64,000 nucleotides of DNA from an uncultured Cryomorphaceae bacterium (GTDB lineage Bacteria > Bacteroidota > Bacteroidia > Flavobacteriales > Schleiferiaceae), in assembly GCA_937120475.1 (NCBI GenBank), contig CAKZJV010000007.1, positions 1,194,068 to 1,258,067 of the forward strand. The letters are read 5' to 3'. How positions within the stretch are numbered: position 1 is the first letter of the stretch; each line of letters begins with the position of its first letter. The position numbers and the translations under genes are program-made. Shown here in pieces: positions 36,321 through 45,572 of the stretch. The notes below the pieces were generated by a model. The model had not been told where the DNA came from. It worked only from the letters and a program-made list of their open reading frames with translations, and did no database searches.

Positions 36321-37621
36321 ATAGCCGCCTTGATCATTTCCTCGAAAACATGGTTCCAGCCCTTCCACTCATCCAGCTTTTCACTAAAAATACGGTTATG
36401 CCAAATGGGTATAAACTCACCTCCGTATTCGCGATAGATGTTTATGTAATCCTTAATTTCCTTAAGAGCCACATCAGGTAAGGCTTTTTTGTAGTAAATG
36501 AAAGTACCGTCCATAAAGGGAAAAGGGTGCACTGTGAGAGGCGTTTCTACTTCCATTTCAAGGTCGTAAAAGCGGAAAGGGGTACAAATACCCGCCCTGA
36601 AACCGGTTTCAGCTGCAAAGCCCATGGTATAATCATCGGTAATCTCAAGCTTAAGCAGGTTACGATAGGTTTCGGGAAATTTCAATTTTAAAAAATGCTG
36701 GCGACTGCGGGTAATATCGATATTAAGCACCCGTTCAAGCCCCAGTAGTTCTTCCTCCATAATTTTCACATCCTCATTACTCCGGTACGATGGATGAATG
36801 CCTACTTCACAAAAATCATTGATGGATTTAATGTAACGATGTAATCGTGGACTGTGTAAACTCAAACTACGATCATACTGCGATAATCGGGCAAAAAGGG
36901 CGAAGTAAATAGTGGAGTACTGATATTTTTCCTGTAATTCCAGTTGCCACTCAAAAGTTTCAAAGGGATCTTTTTGAATGCCCAATAAAACCTGGATACG
37001 CTCTTTAAGTTCATCAAACTCAAAAGCAGCAATGTTCCTGAAAATACCACCGAAAGTGCGAAACACACCCTTGCCCAGAAAGGCGAAAGCATTATCAATA
37101 TCAATGGTATTGATAAAGCGGTATTGGGGCCGTTTTATTTCAAGGTTGGGATAAAAGTCAAGGATAATCTTTTCCAGATGGCGGGCATAAATATTCACCA
37201 GGGGTTTGTTGAGTACACCCTGCTTAAACATAAAGCTTTCACGGGCCGGAAAGCGGTTGTGGTCATCGGCAATAAAGGGCATATACTCTTCGTACCGGCT
37301 TACCAGGTAAAAAGCCGCTGCCAGTGGATCATAGGGCAGTTGGGAGCGGTTACCACTTAAAAAGAATACCGGTGTATCCTGGTAATTGGTAACCTGGAAT
37401 TCCTGGTCAAAGATGTCCGACTCGAACAGAAGGTTTTCTGCCTGCAGGTAAATGCCGCTCTGCAGGGGATTTTTGGAGTAGTTGATCTTAGCGATAGTAC
37501 TTTGCAAATACTCCTCCTTGTCCGTAGTCATGCGTACTTCCTGCCCCATCAGGCCCTGAAACATCAACCGTACGATGTAACGAAAGCGGGGGGTAATCTT
37601 TTCAGAGTAAATCAGTAACAT
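36317..37621 (-). CDS. Polysaccharide deacetylase family protein (DUF7033 type)
   Basis: A 434-residue protein starting at ATG 37621. N-terminal half (about 1-130) is a DUF7033-type module; the second half has polysaccharide-deacetylase features (HPFPFMDGTFIY near 380, TIDIDNAFAF near 145-155, GIHPSYRSNEDVK in the middle). These enzymes remove N-acetyl or other acyl groups from glycans, often at the cell surface, but whether this one is catalytically active cannot be judged. Followed by a GNAT/FemAB-like gene and preceded by radC, in a small operon unrelated in position to the main polysaccharide locus. Confidence 0.7.
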   Translation of the reverse strand: MLLIYSEKITPRFRYIVRLMFQGLMGQEVRMTTDKEEYLQSTIAKINYSKNPLQSGIYLQAENLLFESDIFDQEFQVTNYQDTPVFFLSGNRSQLPYDPLAAAFYLVSRYEEYMPFIADDHNRFPARESFMFKQGVLNKPLVNIYARHLEKIILDFYPNLEIKRPQYRFINTIDIDNAFAFLGKGVFRTFGGIFRNIAAFEFDELKERIQVLLGIQKDPFETFEWQLELQEKYQYSTIYFALFARLSQYDRSLSLHSPRLHRYIKSINDFCEVGIHPSYRSNEDVKIMEEELLGLERVLNIDITRSRQHFLKLKFPETYRNLLKLEITDDYTMGFAAETGFRAGICTPFRFYDLEMEVETPLTVHPFPFMDGTFIYYKKALPDVALKEIKDYINIYREYGGEFIPIWHNRIFSEKLDEWKGWNHVFEEMIKAAI

Positions 37622-37644
37622 GGGCAACGGATAAGCAAACAGGC

Positions 37645-38343
37645 TTAGATAAGCCCTTCGTCAGCAAAGCTATAATATTGATGTTCGGTAATGATCAAAT
37701 GGTCGATAATTTTAATATCCATAATGTTACCGGCCGCTGCAATTTTCCGGGTTAGTGATTTATCCTGTGAGCTAGGTTTTACTGACCCGGAGGGGTGATT
37801 ATGGGCCAATACCACCGCGGGGGCATTCAACATCAGGGCTTCTTTAAAGATCATCCGCAAATCGGCCATGGTACCAGTAAGTCCTCCCCGACTTACACAT
37901 TTGGCGGAGCGCACCCGGTTGGAAGAGTTTAGAAAAACCACCCAGAATTCTTCATGGGCCAGATCTCCGATAAGGGGTTGCAAAACTTCAAAGGCTTCGG
38001 AGCTACTGGTCACTTTTTGCCTTTCGAGGGCCTCGGATAAACGCCTGCGTTTGCCCAATTCAAGGGCAGTGATAATACTGATGGCCTTAGCTTCACCAAC
38101 ACCTTTGAAAGGTAAAAGGTCTTCCACGGAAAGGCGACCGAGTTCATTGAGGTTATTCTTGCTGGATTGTAAAATGCGCTTGGCGAGGTCAACGGCCGTT
38201 TCATCGCGATTACCGCTACCTAAAAGGATGGCTATTAATTCGGCATCGGATAAAGCAGCAGGCCCTTTTGCACGCATTTTTTCGCGGGGCCGGTCATCTT
38301 CTGCCCAATTTTTGATTCCCATTTTTTCTGCCTTACCCGCCAT
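37645..38343 (-). CDS. radC: DNA repair protein RadC
   Basis: A 232-residue RadC protein. The N-terminal helix-hairpin-helix region (RLSVEDLLPFKGVGEAKA) is followed by a JAMM metallopeptidase-like domain with the zinc site HNHPSGSVKPSSQD near residues 180-195 and the ITEHQYYSFADEGLI end. Despite the name its repair role in bacteria is unproven. Start could also be at the second Met (seven residues later); the sequence is otherwise a normal member. It is 23 bases upstream of the DUF7033 gene. Confidence 0.9.
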   Translation of the reverse strand: MAGKAEKMGIKNWAEDDRPREKMRAKGPAALSDAELIAILLGSGNRDETAVDLAKRILQSSKNNLNELGRLSVEDLLPFKGVGEAKAISIITALELGKRRRLSEALERQKVTSSSEAFEVLQPLIGDLAHEEFWVVFLNSSNRVRSAKCVSRGGLTGTMADLRMIFKEALMLNAPAVVLAHNHPSGSVKPSSQDKSLTRKIAAAGNIMDIKIIDHLIITEHQYYSFADEGLI

Positions 38344-38376
38344 AAAGTTTAGTGTTTAAAGCCGAAGATAAAAAAA

Positions 38377-38398
38377 GGCCCCCGAAAATGCGGGGGCC
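38377..38398 (-). terminator. Terminator of YceI lipoprotein gene
   Basis: GGCCCCCG AAAATG CGGGGGCC with a T run on the minus strand. It lies between the YceI lipoprotein gene (ending 38436) and radC. Confidence 0.9.
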
Positions 38399-38435
38399 CT
38401 TTTACAATCAACCAAATCTCAAAGCAATTATTTCA

Positions 38436-39140
38436 TTAAGCTTTTTCCTGAGCTTTAACGTTTAATCTTAGCTTGATGTTGTTATCTACCGCTTTATCCT
38501 TGGCTACACTGGCCAGGTTAGAAGAAAGGTACATTACTTCCCAATTAGTACGGTCAATTACAAATTCAGGAGTAGTCATTTTTACTATTCCGTTTTCAAC
38601 GGTAATATCAGCCGGGAAGGTGATATTTTTTTCGTTTCCACGCATATTCAGGTTTCCGCTCACCATATAATCGGCATGCTCAGCCTCACCTTCAGCGTGG
38701 TCGCCACCGTGCTCGGCAGCTTTGATGCTGGTAATGGTAAAAGTAGCCGTTGGGTATTTCTCTACGTAAAAGAAATCCTGGCTCTTCAGGTGGCCTTCCA
38801 ATTTAGCCTTGTTGTAGTCTCCCTCTACCGGAAGATCTTCATTGCTAATGGTATTCATGTCAATAACAAAGGAACCTCCGGTTACCTCACCGTTCTCAAC
38901 CATGAACGTACCTTCTTTTACCTGGATGGTACCGGTATGAGAATCTCCGGCAATGGTTTTATAACCTTCCCACATAATCTCATCTCCTTCGGTAGTTACA
39001 GCGTAGGATACTGCGCCTTGCTCAGGCTGCTTTACTTCTTCGGCTTCTTTAGTTTCTACTGTCTCCTCGGGAGCATTATTACAGGCCGCAAAGCTTGTGG
39101 CTACTAAGGCAATAGCGAAAAATTTACTTAGGGTTTTCAT
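38436..39140 (-). CDS. YceI-domain lipoprotein
   Basis: A 234-residue lipoprotein: hydrophobic signal and lipobox TSFAAC with Cys20, then an acidic linker, then a YceI beta barrel (GTIQVKEGTFMVENGEV, DFFYVEKYPTATFTI, NITFPADITVENGIV). An insert HGGDHAEGEAEHAD near residues 145-158 is rich in His and Glu and may bind metal, or may be a flexible loop. It is envelope-bound, in contrast to the cytosolic YceI at 1650. A single TGTTTAAAC-like site lies between its promoter and start, as at the first YceI locus. Confidence 0.85.
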   Translation of the reverse strand: MKTLSKFFAIALVATSFAACNNAPEETVETKEAEEVKQPEQGAVSYAVTTEGDEIMWEGYKTIAGDSHTGTIQVKEGTFMVENGEVTGGSFVIDMNTISNEDLPVEGDYNKAKLEGHLKSQDFFYVEKYPTATFTITSIKAAEHGGDHAEGEAEHADYMVSGNLNMRGNEKNITFPADITVENGIVKMTTPEFVIDRTNWEVMYLSSNLASVAKDKAVDNNIKLRLNVKAQEKA

Positions 39141-39157
39141 TTCTGGTGTTTATTTAA

Positions 39158-39167
39158 TGTTTAAACT
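39158..39167. promoter_or_regulatory. Single TGTTTAAACT site in the YceI lipoprotein leader
   Basis: One copy with a single change from the palindrome TGTTTAAACA seen three times at 1581-1618, placed downstream of the -7 box of the lipoprotein gene. Likely bound by the same MarR-type protein; inference. Confidence 0.5.
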
Positions 39168-39176
39168 TTGATAGTA

Positions 39177-39207
39177 CAAATATAGTACAAGCTTGCAACC
39201 GCCCAAC
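39177..39207 (-). promoter_or_regulatory. Promoter of YceI lipoprotein gene
   Basis: Minus-strand TATATTTG (39177-39184) with a GTTG element 19 bases upstream (39204-39207). The -7 box is flanked by two direct AGTACAA repeats (39173-39179, 39184-39190). Confidence 0.6.
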
Positions 39208-39245
39208 TTTTTTTTTTGTTCATAAGGAATTTTTTTGTACTATTA

Positions 39246-39264
39246 TGATATCAAATTAATATCA
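39246..39264. promoter_or_regulatory. TGATAT inverted repeat before SPFH operon
   Basis: TGATAT CAAATTA ATATCA ends 5 bases before the ATG at 39270. It is a plausible operator for the Arc-type protein encoded at the operon end. Confidence 0.5.
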
Positions 39265-39269
39265 TATCA

Positions 39270-40121
39270 ATGGAAAATGAAAAATTAGTACAAGCTCAAT
39301 CGGGTTACATTCACCTCGTTATCAGCCTGCTTTTGCTGGCTACAGGTATTTACCTGTTTACCCTCCCTAACCTATTAGGCATACTGGCGGTAGTGTTGTT
39401 TATTATTCATCTCATCGGTTTTATGGTGGTTAATCCCAACCAATCTGCCGTGTTAGTACTCTTTGGTGCTTATAAGGGTACCGTGGTTAAAAACGGCTTT
39501 TTCTGGACCAATCCTTTTTACGTAAAAAAGAAGATCAGCCTGAGGGCCAGGAATATGGAGAGTAAGCCCATTAAGGTCAATGATAAGTTAGGCAACCCCA
39601 TAATGATCAGCGTAGTGCTGGTATGGCGGGTACGCGACACCTACAAAGCGGCTTTTGATGTAAATAATTTTGAGGAGTTTGTTTTTATACAAAGCGAAAC
39701 GGCTGTTCGCAAATTAGCCAGTGCTTACCCCTATGATACCTTTGATGATGAGGAGGCAGAAATAAGTCTTCGTTCAGGACTGGAAGATATCAACCATGAA
39801 TTGGATGCTGAAATGCAGGAACGCCTGAATATAGCCGGTATTGAAGTTATTGAAGGCCGAATTAATCATCTGGCCTATGCTTCGGAAATTGCCGGTGCCA
39901 TGTTACAAAGGCAGCAGGCAACTGCTATTGTAGCGGCCCGCCTCAAAATTGTAGAAGGTGCCGTAGGTATGGTAGAAATGGCCCTGGAACAACTCAGCGC
40001 AAAACAGATACTGGAGTTGGACGATGAAAAACGGGCCTCAATGGTAAGTAACCTGATGGTAGTGCTCTGCGGTGATAAAAACGCCCAGCCGGTTGTGAAT
40101 ACTGGAAGCCTGTACACCTGA
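39270..40121 (+). CDS. SPFH/band 7 domain membrane protein
   Basis: A 283-residue protein: two N-terminal membrane helices (about 14-35, 38-54), then a SPFH (band 7/stomatin-like) domain with [25 protein letters not shown] and [29 protein letters not shown] helical segment follows ([32 protein letters not shown]). SPFH proteins form large membrane rings or microdomains. It is the first of three genes; the next starts on its stop codon (TGATG). Overall a compact three-gene operon with a repressor-like Arc protein. Confidence 0.88.
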   Translation: MENEKLVQAQSGYIHLVISLLLLATGIYLFTLPNLLGILAVVLFIIHLIGFMVVNPNQSAVLVLFGAYKGTVVKNGFFWTNPFYVKKKISLRARNMESKPIKVNDKLGNPIMISVVLVWRVRDTYKAAFDVNNFEEFVFIQSETAVRKLASAYPYDTFDDEEAEISLRSGLEDINHELDAEMQERLNIAGIEVIEGRINHLAYASEIAGAMLQRQQATAIVAARLKIVEGAVGMVEMALEQLSAKQILELDDEKRASMVSNLMVVLCGDKNAQPVVNTGSLYT

Positions 40122-40618
40122 TGCAAAGAGAAATTGTTATTCGCCAAAGTATTCTCAATCCTCCCTGGCCACTAGTACTGGCCGTAGCTATTTTTATGAC
40201 ACTGTTTAGTATTTATTGGTTTGATTGGGATTTGCGGAATAATCTCAATGTTGGGGAGATACTGATATTAATTTTCCCTACGCTGCTAGTTTCAGCCTTG
40301 ATGGGTTTTGCCTTCTCACATAAAAATGAGATTGTTATTGCCGAAAAAGGTGTTCGCTACCGCACCACTCCCTTTTTAAAGAAAACCCGCTTTTTAAGTA
40401 CGGCCGATATAAAGAGCTGGGAAGTAACGGATTATTCCTATCGAAATTTCAGGGGCCTGGGCTACCGAAGGGATTTTTGGGGTAATCGCTATTATGTAAT
40501 GCGGGTGGGTAAAGTGTTGAAAATAGTTACCCGAAAAAACAAAAAGTTTTACTTCGGCATTGAGCAAGAAGGAAAAGTGCGGCAGCTTATTGAGCAGCAC
40601 TGGGATTTAAAGAAATAA
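40121..40618 (+). CDS. Membrane protein with PH-like domain
   Basis: A 165-residue protein with two membrane helices (about 18-36 and 45-65) and a C-terminal soluble part (about 70-160) whose strand pattern ([52 protein letters not shown]) resembles bacterial PH-like domains. I base this only on strand pattern, not on a search. Its start overlaps the SPFH stop. It may be recruited to membrane microdomains made by the SPFH protein. Function unknown. Confidence 0.6.
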   Translation: MQREIVIRQSILNPPWPLVLAVAIFMTLFSIYWFDWDLRNNLNVGEILILIFPTLLVSALMGFAFSHKNEIVIAEKGVRYRTTPFLKKTRFLSTADIKSWEVTDYSYRNFRGLGYRRDFWGNRYYVMRVGKVLKIVTRKNKKFYFGIEQEGKVRQLIEQHWDLKK

Positions 40619-40619
40619 T

Positions 40620-40775
40620 ATGGCTACTAAAAAAGCCTTTGCATTACGCATCGACCAAGAATTACTGGATGCCGTTGAAAAATGGGCTGCGGATGAATTC
40701 CGCAGTACCAACGGCCAGTTGGAGTGGATAATTAACAGGGCATTAAAGGAACATGGACGCTTGAAAAAAGACTAG
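40620..40775 (+). CDS. Arc-type ribbon-helix-helix DNA-binding protein
   Basis: A 51-residue protein (MATKKAFALRIDQELLDAVE and so on) with the ribbon-helix-helix layout: a beta strand AFALRID, helix 1 QELLDAVEKWAADEF, a loop with STNGQLE, and helix 2 WIINRALKEHGRLKK. It is the Arc/MetJ type, binding DNA as a dimer. It follows the PH-like gene by one base and shares its stop CTAG with the convergent HlyD-type gene. Probably autoregulates the operon through the TGATAT inverted repeat upstream; inference. Confidence 0.75.
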   Translation: MATKKAFALRIDQELLDAVEKWAADEFRSTNGQLEWIINRALKEHGRLKKD

Positions 40776-41860
40776 CTGGAACGGTTCCAGATTTTAATTT
40801 TGGCATCTTCGGGAATCCCACCCAATAACTCTACATTAATACCATCAGAAAGTCCCAGCTCTACCGGCCGCTTTTCAAACTGCTGCTCACCGGTAGCCAC
40901 TTCTACGTAGGGTTTGCCGTCTTCGTACTGTACCAGGCTCTCCTTTATGGTGAGTACCGAGTCTCTTCGGGAAAGTACAATATCGGCATTAGCGCTGTAA
41001 CCGGCCCTTATAAAATCGGCTGAATCAAGCTTTACCCTGGCCCGGATCATAAACTGTATGGCTCCGTTCTCCTCCACCCCTTTGGGCGAAATGTATTCCA
41101 ACTCGGCATTAAAACGCTTATTTTCAATGGCTCCCACGGTAAGCAATATCGGCATGCCTTCCTTAATCTTTCCTACTTCGGACTCATCGATCTTTCCTTC
41201 AAAAATCAGGTCGTTCATATCGGCTACGGAGGCTATGGTAGTACCTTCATTAAAGTTATTGCTTTCGATTACCTGGTTACCCACTTTAATGGGTACGTCC
41301 AGTACCATTCCGGGAATAGTGGCTTTTACGATATTGAGAGAGGCTCTTCCGGCTTTACGGCTGGCACCTTCCTTTACAATTTGCAGATTATCCTGTGCGG
41401 CCTCCAATTCCTGGCGGGCATTACTGTAGCTGAGCTCAAATTGCTGGTATTCACTGCTGGAAATCACTTTTTTCTCGTACAGGGTTTTGTTGCGCTCGTA
41501 ATCCAGCTTCGCATTATCAAGTGCCAAACGTGCCACTTCCAGGCGGTTCTCTGCGTTGTTGAGCGATACCATGTCCGGTATAACCTGAATTTTTGCAATC
41601 TCTTCATTAAAGCTCACCTTATCACCGGCTTCTACGTACAACTCTTTAATAATACCGCTCACCTGTGGTTTAATCTCAATTTCTTCACGCGGAATAATGC
41701 TACCGGTGGCTACCGATTTATTGATGATGTCTCCATAAAAGGGTTCTGAAGTTTCATAGATCTCTGGGGCCTTTTGGGATTTGGAATAGAGGTAATACAG
41801 GGTGTAGATAAATATCCCTCCTATGACTATAAAAAGCAATATCCTGAAAAAGCGTTTCAT
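40772..41860 (-). CDS. Efflux periplasmic adaptor (HlyD/MacA-type)
   Basis: A 362-residue membrane-fusion adaptor: an N-terminal membrane anchor (about 3-25), the barrel-sandwich domain (IIPREEIEIKPQVSGIIKELYVEAGDKV), a long helical hairpin (about 80-150), and C-terminal beta barrel (RRDSVLTIKESLVQYEDGKPYVEV). Such adaptors link a MacB-type ABC exporter to an outer-membrane channel. It is the last gene of the ABC operon (two permeases upstream) and converges on the Arc gene, sharing the CTAG stop site. Confidence 0.88.
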   Translation of the reverse strand: MKRFFRILLFIVIGGIFIYTLYYLYSKSQKAPEIYETSEPFYGDIINKSVATGSIIPREEIEIKPQVSGIIKELYVEAGDKVSFNEEIAKIQVIPDMVSLNNAENRLEVARLALDNAKLDYERNKTLYEKKVISSSEYQQFELSYSNARQELEAAQDNLQIVKEGASRKAGRASLNIVKATIPGMVLDVPIKVGNQVIESNNFNEGTTIASVADMNDLIFEGKIDESEVGKIKEGMPILLTVGAIENKRFNAELEYISPKGVEENGAIQFMIRARVKLDSADFIRAGYSANADIVLSRRDSVLTIKESLVQYEDGKPYVEVATGEQQFEKRPVELGLSDGINVELLGGIPEDAKIKIWNRSS

Positions 41861-41889
41861 GTTTGGGTTTAGTTTGTTCTTAGTTTAAA

Positions 41890-43155
41890 TTATTCGTAGC
41901 GAAGTGCATCTACGGGTTTTACTTCTACCGCTCTTCGCGCGGGTATTACCCCAGCCAATACACCTGAAACGATCAGTATCAATAAGGCCGTTAAAACAAT
42001 GGGTAATTCTACTCCCGGGTTGCGGAAGAAGCCGCTTTGCTCCGAGGCAGCATTCATACCGGCCGAAACCAGCTCCAGCAGCCAAACTCCGGCAATAATA
42101 CCTAAAATACCGGCTCCTACGGTAAGTACAACCGACTCCAGTACCACTTGCTTGATTATGGAGGCTGGCGGTGCCCCGATGGCTCTCCGTACCCCGAATT
42201 CCTTGGTACGTTCCTTTACAATTACCAGCATAATATTACTGACCCCTATGGCTCCGGCAAAAAGGGTTAATGTGCCTACTATTAGTGATAATACATTAAT
42301 ACCGGTAAGCAGGCCCATCATGCGGTTAAAGGCTTCTTCTTTATTAAAGCTACCAAAGGCACGGTCGTCATCAGGATGAACGGAACGCCTTTGTTTCAAT
42401 AAACTTTTGATTTTTTCACCAACCACTGAAACCGGAACATCGGGTTGGGCGGTTACGGCTAACCACCCTACTATATCACCCCAGTTATAGGCTTGCTGAA
42501 AAGTGGTAAGGGGTATAACAATCGATTTTTCCTGCTCCTCGGCCCGGTTGGGGTCGTCCACAGTACTTTTGAAAAGGCCAACTACCTTGTAATTGATACC
42601 CTGCGCGCGGATGTAACTACCCAAAACCTCCTCACCCGGTTCGTAAAGTGTATTGTACACCTCCCGACCAATAAAACACACTTTTCTTTTTTCTTCGATA
42701 TCGCGGTGATTGATAAAACGACCCTGTAATATATCCATGGGCTCTATCTCCAGGTATTGGGGGTAATCACCGTAAATACTGAAAGCCCCGGTTTTAGTAC
42801 CCCGGATAATATTGTCCGAGCCACGATATCCTCCCGCCTGGCAACGAGGAGAAAGTATATCCATCTCAGGCACGGACGCTCTCAGGGCTTCTACATCGTC
42901 ATTGTGCATATTGAAATTACGTCCTTGCCTGAAACCCTTATAGGGCATGCTGGTGCGTTGGGTCCAGATGTACATGCTATTGGTTACCGAAGTGCCAAAC
43001 CCGGCCGCTGCCCCGTTTTTTAAACCGTTGCCGCTACCCAGCATAATAACCAGCATCAGTATGCCCCAAAAAACACCAAAGGCGGTAAGGAAGGTGCGCA
43101 ACTTATTGCGTCCCAGAACCACTGCTATTTCATGCCATTGATCCCGGTCTATCAT
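41890..43155 (-). CDS. MacB-like ABC transporter permease
   Basis: A 421-residue FtsX/MacB-type permease: one N-terminal helix (about 22-41), a large periplasmic domain (residues 55-275), and three C-terminal helices (about 290-410) with the coupling element VIVKERTKEFGVRRAIGA. MacB-type exporters pump lipoproteins, peptides or small molecules across the envelope by mechanotransmission. It starts inside the end of the first permease gene (4-base overlap). It is a paralogue of the permease at 43152. Together they probably form a heterodimer. Confidence 0.9.
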   Translation of the reverse strand: MIDRDQWHEIAVVLGRNKLRTFLTAFGVFWGILMLVIMLGSGNGLKNGAAAGFGTSVTNSMYIWTQRTSMPYKGFRQGRNFNMHNDDVEALRASVPEMDILSPRCQAGGYRGSDNIIRGTKTGAFSIYGDYPQYLEIEPMDILQGRFINHRDIEEKRKVCFIGREVYNTLYEPGEEVLGSYIRAQGINYKVVGLFKSTVDDPNRAEEQEKSIVIPLTTFQQAYNWGDIVGWLAVTAQPDVPVSVVGEKIKSLLKQRRSVHPDDDRAFGSFNKEEAFNRMMGLLTGINVLSLIVGTLTLFAGAIGVSNIMLVIVKERTKEFGVRRAIGAPPASIIKQVVLESVVLTVGAGILGIIAGVWLLELVSAGMNAASEQSGFFRNPGVELPIVLTALLILIVSGVLAGVIPARRAVEVKPVDALRYE

Positions 43156-44384
43156 TCGTCTCGTAAAGCTTCAATAGGTTGAATAGTTGCTGCCTTGCGT
43201 GCCGGTAAAAACCCGGCCAGGGCTCCCGCCAATATCAAAACCCCCAGTGTGATCAACGCAATATTGAAATTGATTTCCGGGTTTTTGAAAAAATCGTGAT
43301 CTATCTTCCCCCCGATGAGGCTCACCAGGCCTACACCTAATACCAGGCCTATATAACCGGAAAAGGAGGTGATAAAAATTGCCTCCTGCATAATGAGGCT
43401 GATAATGGAGCCGGGGGTAGCCCCGAGGGCTTTACGAACACCAATTTCCCGGGTCCGTTCCTTTACCACCACCATCATAATGTTGGTTACTCCAATAATA
43501 CCGGCAATAATGGTAAATATACCGATCACCCATACAAAAATCTTGATACCGGTAATTACCCCGATCACCTCCTGCATATTTTCCTTTCGGTTCCAAATAC
43601 GGAGAGCTCGCTTATCTTCAGGGTCAAAACCATGGCGGGCCGCCAGGTCTGCGGTAATCTCCTTTTCCAGCTCTTTGGCCTGTGTGGCCGTAAAATCCTC
43701 TTCGTAAGCTACGATCATTCGGCTCATTTCCTCGGGCTCCCGACTCAGGGTTTTTTGGCCTACGTTAATAGGCAAATAAATATTGTCCTCCTCATCATCA
43801 CCTCCTTCATCGGTATAAACCCCTACTATTTCAAAAAGCACCCCGTTTATCCTGATGTATTCTCCCACCGGGTCTTTACCCTTAAAAAGATCGGTTGATA
43901 TCTTACGCCCGATTATGGCTACTTTTCTAAACTCATCGATATCCCTTTGGTTGATATAGCGGCCGGAAAGAACATAGTTGTTTTCCATGTACTGGTTATC
44001 GGGATGAATAGCCCGGGTTTCGTAATTGGCCGCCTCTTTGCCATACACCACCTCTGCTCCCCAGTAGTTTTTACTGGCCGATGACTTTATAATGGAGGTA
44101 TAGGCTTCCGTTACATGATCGTAGTCACTGTTTTTAATGATGATCGGGCGGTTGGGTTGATAGCCGCCATAGGGAACGGAAGTACGCCCCCCGTTAATCC
44201 ATAGGGTATTTACCGCATCGGCCAGAAATTCAGACATAGCACCGTTTTGCAGACCCTGCCCGGCTGCTAACAGGATCACCAACATCATGATGCCCCAGGC
44301 TACGCTGAAACCGGTAAGGAAGGTCCGCAGCCGGTTTTTACGAATAGTAGCGAATATTTCCTGCCATTTATCCCAGTCGAACAT
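43152..44384 (-). CDS. MacB-like ABC transporter permease
   Basis: A 410-residue MacB/FtsX-type permease starting at ATG 44384, one base after the ATPase stop (a longer frame adds ten residues). N-terminal helix (about 20-42), large periplasmic domain, three C-terminal helices and the coupling motif VVKERTREIGVRKALGA. Paralogue of the next gene; likely a heterodimer with it and the ATPase at 44386. Substrate unknown. Confidence 0.9.
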   Translation of the reverse strand: MFDWDKWQEIFATIRKNRLRTFLTGFSVAWGIMMLVILLAAGQGLQNGAMSEFLADAVNTLWINGGRTSVPYGGYQPNRPIIIKNSDYDHVTEAYTSIIKSSASKNYWGAEVVYGKEAANYETRAIHPDNQYMENNYVLSGRYINQRDIDEFRKVAIIGRKISTDLFKGKDPVGEYIRINGVLFEIVGVYTDEGGDDEEDNIYLPINVGQKTLSREPEEMSRMIVAYEEDFTATQAKELEKEITADLAARHGFDPEDKRALRIWNRKENMQEVIGVITGIKIFVWVIGIFTIIAGIIGVTNIMMVVVKERTREIGVRKALGATPGSIISLIMQEAIFITSFSGYIGLVLGVGLVSLIGGKIDHDFFKNPEINFNIALITLGVLILAGALAGFLPARKAATIQPIEALRDE

Positions 44385-44385
44385 A

Positions 44386-45066
44386 TCAGGTGGCCAGTAC
44401 AGCCGGTTTTTCAATTAAACCATCCTTGATGCGGATAATACGGTCGGTCATATTGGCGATATCCTGTTCATGGGTTACCACCACTACCGTAATTCCCTGC
44501 TGGTTAATGTCCTTGAATATCTTCATTACTTCATAGGAGGTTGTGGTGTCCAGGGCTCCGGTAGGTTCATCGGCCAGTAATACTTTGGGCTGGGCAATAA
44601 GGGCACGGGCAATGGCCACTCTTTGCTTTTGCCCTCCGGACAATTCACTGGGAAGGTGTTCCGCCCAGTCTTTAAGACCTACCTGCTCCAGGTATTCCAT
44701 GGCCATTTTATTGCGCGTACTGCGGCCTACCCCCTGGTAATAAAGTGGCAGGGCCACGTTCTCCATCGCATTCTTGAAGGTGATCAGGTTGAACGATTGG
44801 AATACAAAACCAAGGAATTTATTGCGGTAGCGTGCGGCCTTTTTCTCGGAAAGTTCACGAATGGGGGTACCAGCAAGGGTATAAAGACCCTCGTCATAAG
44901 CATCTAGTATTCCCAGGATGTTAAGTAAGGTGGACTTCCCCGATCCCGAAGAACCCATGATAGAGACAAATTCCCCCTCTTTAATAGTGAGATCGATCCC
45001 TTTTAATACTTGTAATGGCTTGCCGCCAGTAATGTAGGATTTGGTAATCCCTTGTAATTCAATCAT
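44386..45066 (-). CDS. ABC transporter ATP-binding protein (LolD/MacB type)
   Basis: A 226-residue ATPase: Walker [10 protein letters not shown] (residues 38-46), signature [15 protein letters not shown], Walker B with [11 protein letters not shown], and switch His in VVVVTHEQD. It belongs to the LolD/MacB/FtsE subfamily, powering the two downstream FtsX-type permeases. Only 56 bases separate it from the XrtF-associated gene upstream, so it may share that transcript. Confidence 0.93.
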   Translation of the reverse strand: MIELQGITKSYITGGKPLQVLKGIDLTIKEGEFVSIMGSSGSGKSTLLNILGILDAYDEGLYTLAGTPIRELSEKKAARYRNKFLGFVFQSFNLITFKNAMENVALPLYYQGVGRSTRNKMAMEYLEQVGLKDWAEHLPSELSGGQKQRVAIARALIAQPKVLLADEPTGALDTTTSYEVMKIFKDINQQGITVVVVTHEQDIANMTDRIIRIKDGLIEKPAVLAT

Positions 45067-45122
45067 AAAAATGCAATGAAAATTTCAAGGGTAGCAGAAT
45101 AGAACGATAAATGTAGTAATTT

Positions 45123-45572
45123 TTAGGCATTGCCTGCTTTGGACTGAAATTTCTGGTAATAAAAAGCAGGGATTAGGAGCATCATTAAAACCGGGTTCAA
45201 TACCAGGCGGTGCAAATGGCTGATCATAGAACTGTACCCCTCTGGTTGCGCAAAAAATAACAAAAGGTAAATGGGTAGTATAAATACCAAACCGAAAGTC
45301 ATCACATAAAAAGCGAAGCGCACGTATTTCCTTTCCCCAAACAAACCGTAAATAATGGCTATGGCGCACAGATCGTTCAGTAAATAACGAAAAACCTTGT
45401 TTACAGTATATTCCAGCTTATCTACTTCTTTAAAGTCAGCAGTATAATCCAAAACCCGTGGCACTTCCCATTTAAAGAGTACCGTGTAAAAATCAAGGTA
45501 GGCCTGGAAAACATAAACGGCTACCATAACCGTTACACCCAATATAAGAAAGGCCCAGCGTTTAAGACTCAT
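45123..45572 (-). CDS. Exosortase F system-associated membrane protein
   Basis: A 149-residue membrane protein of the exosortase F neighbour family (TIGR04127). It starts at ATG 45572, overlapping the exosortase stop by 4 bases. About four membrane helices are seen, with a conserved FQAYLDFYTVLFKWEVPRVLDYTADF loop after the first, and ending in LVLNPVLMMLLIPAFYYQKFQ. It occurs only beside XrtF and is thought to be part of that sorting system; its action is not known. Confidence 0.85.
   Translation of the reverse strand: MSLKRWAFLILGVTVMVAVYVFQAYLDFYTVLFKWEVPRVLDYTADFKEVDKLEYTVNKVFRYLLNDLCAIAIIYGLFGERKYVRFAFYVMTFGLVFILPIYLLLFFAQPEGYSSMISHLHRLVLNPVLMMLLIPAFYYQKFQSKAGNA

Noticed and set aside
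38353-38360. TGTTTAAA half-site just upstream of radC
   Set aside because: Only half of the palindrome is present, so I do not count it with the TGTTTAAACA sites.
45085-45369. 94-codon minus-strand frame
   Set aside because: It overlaps the XrtF-associated gene in another frame; the associated gene has clear family features.
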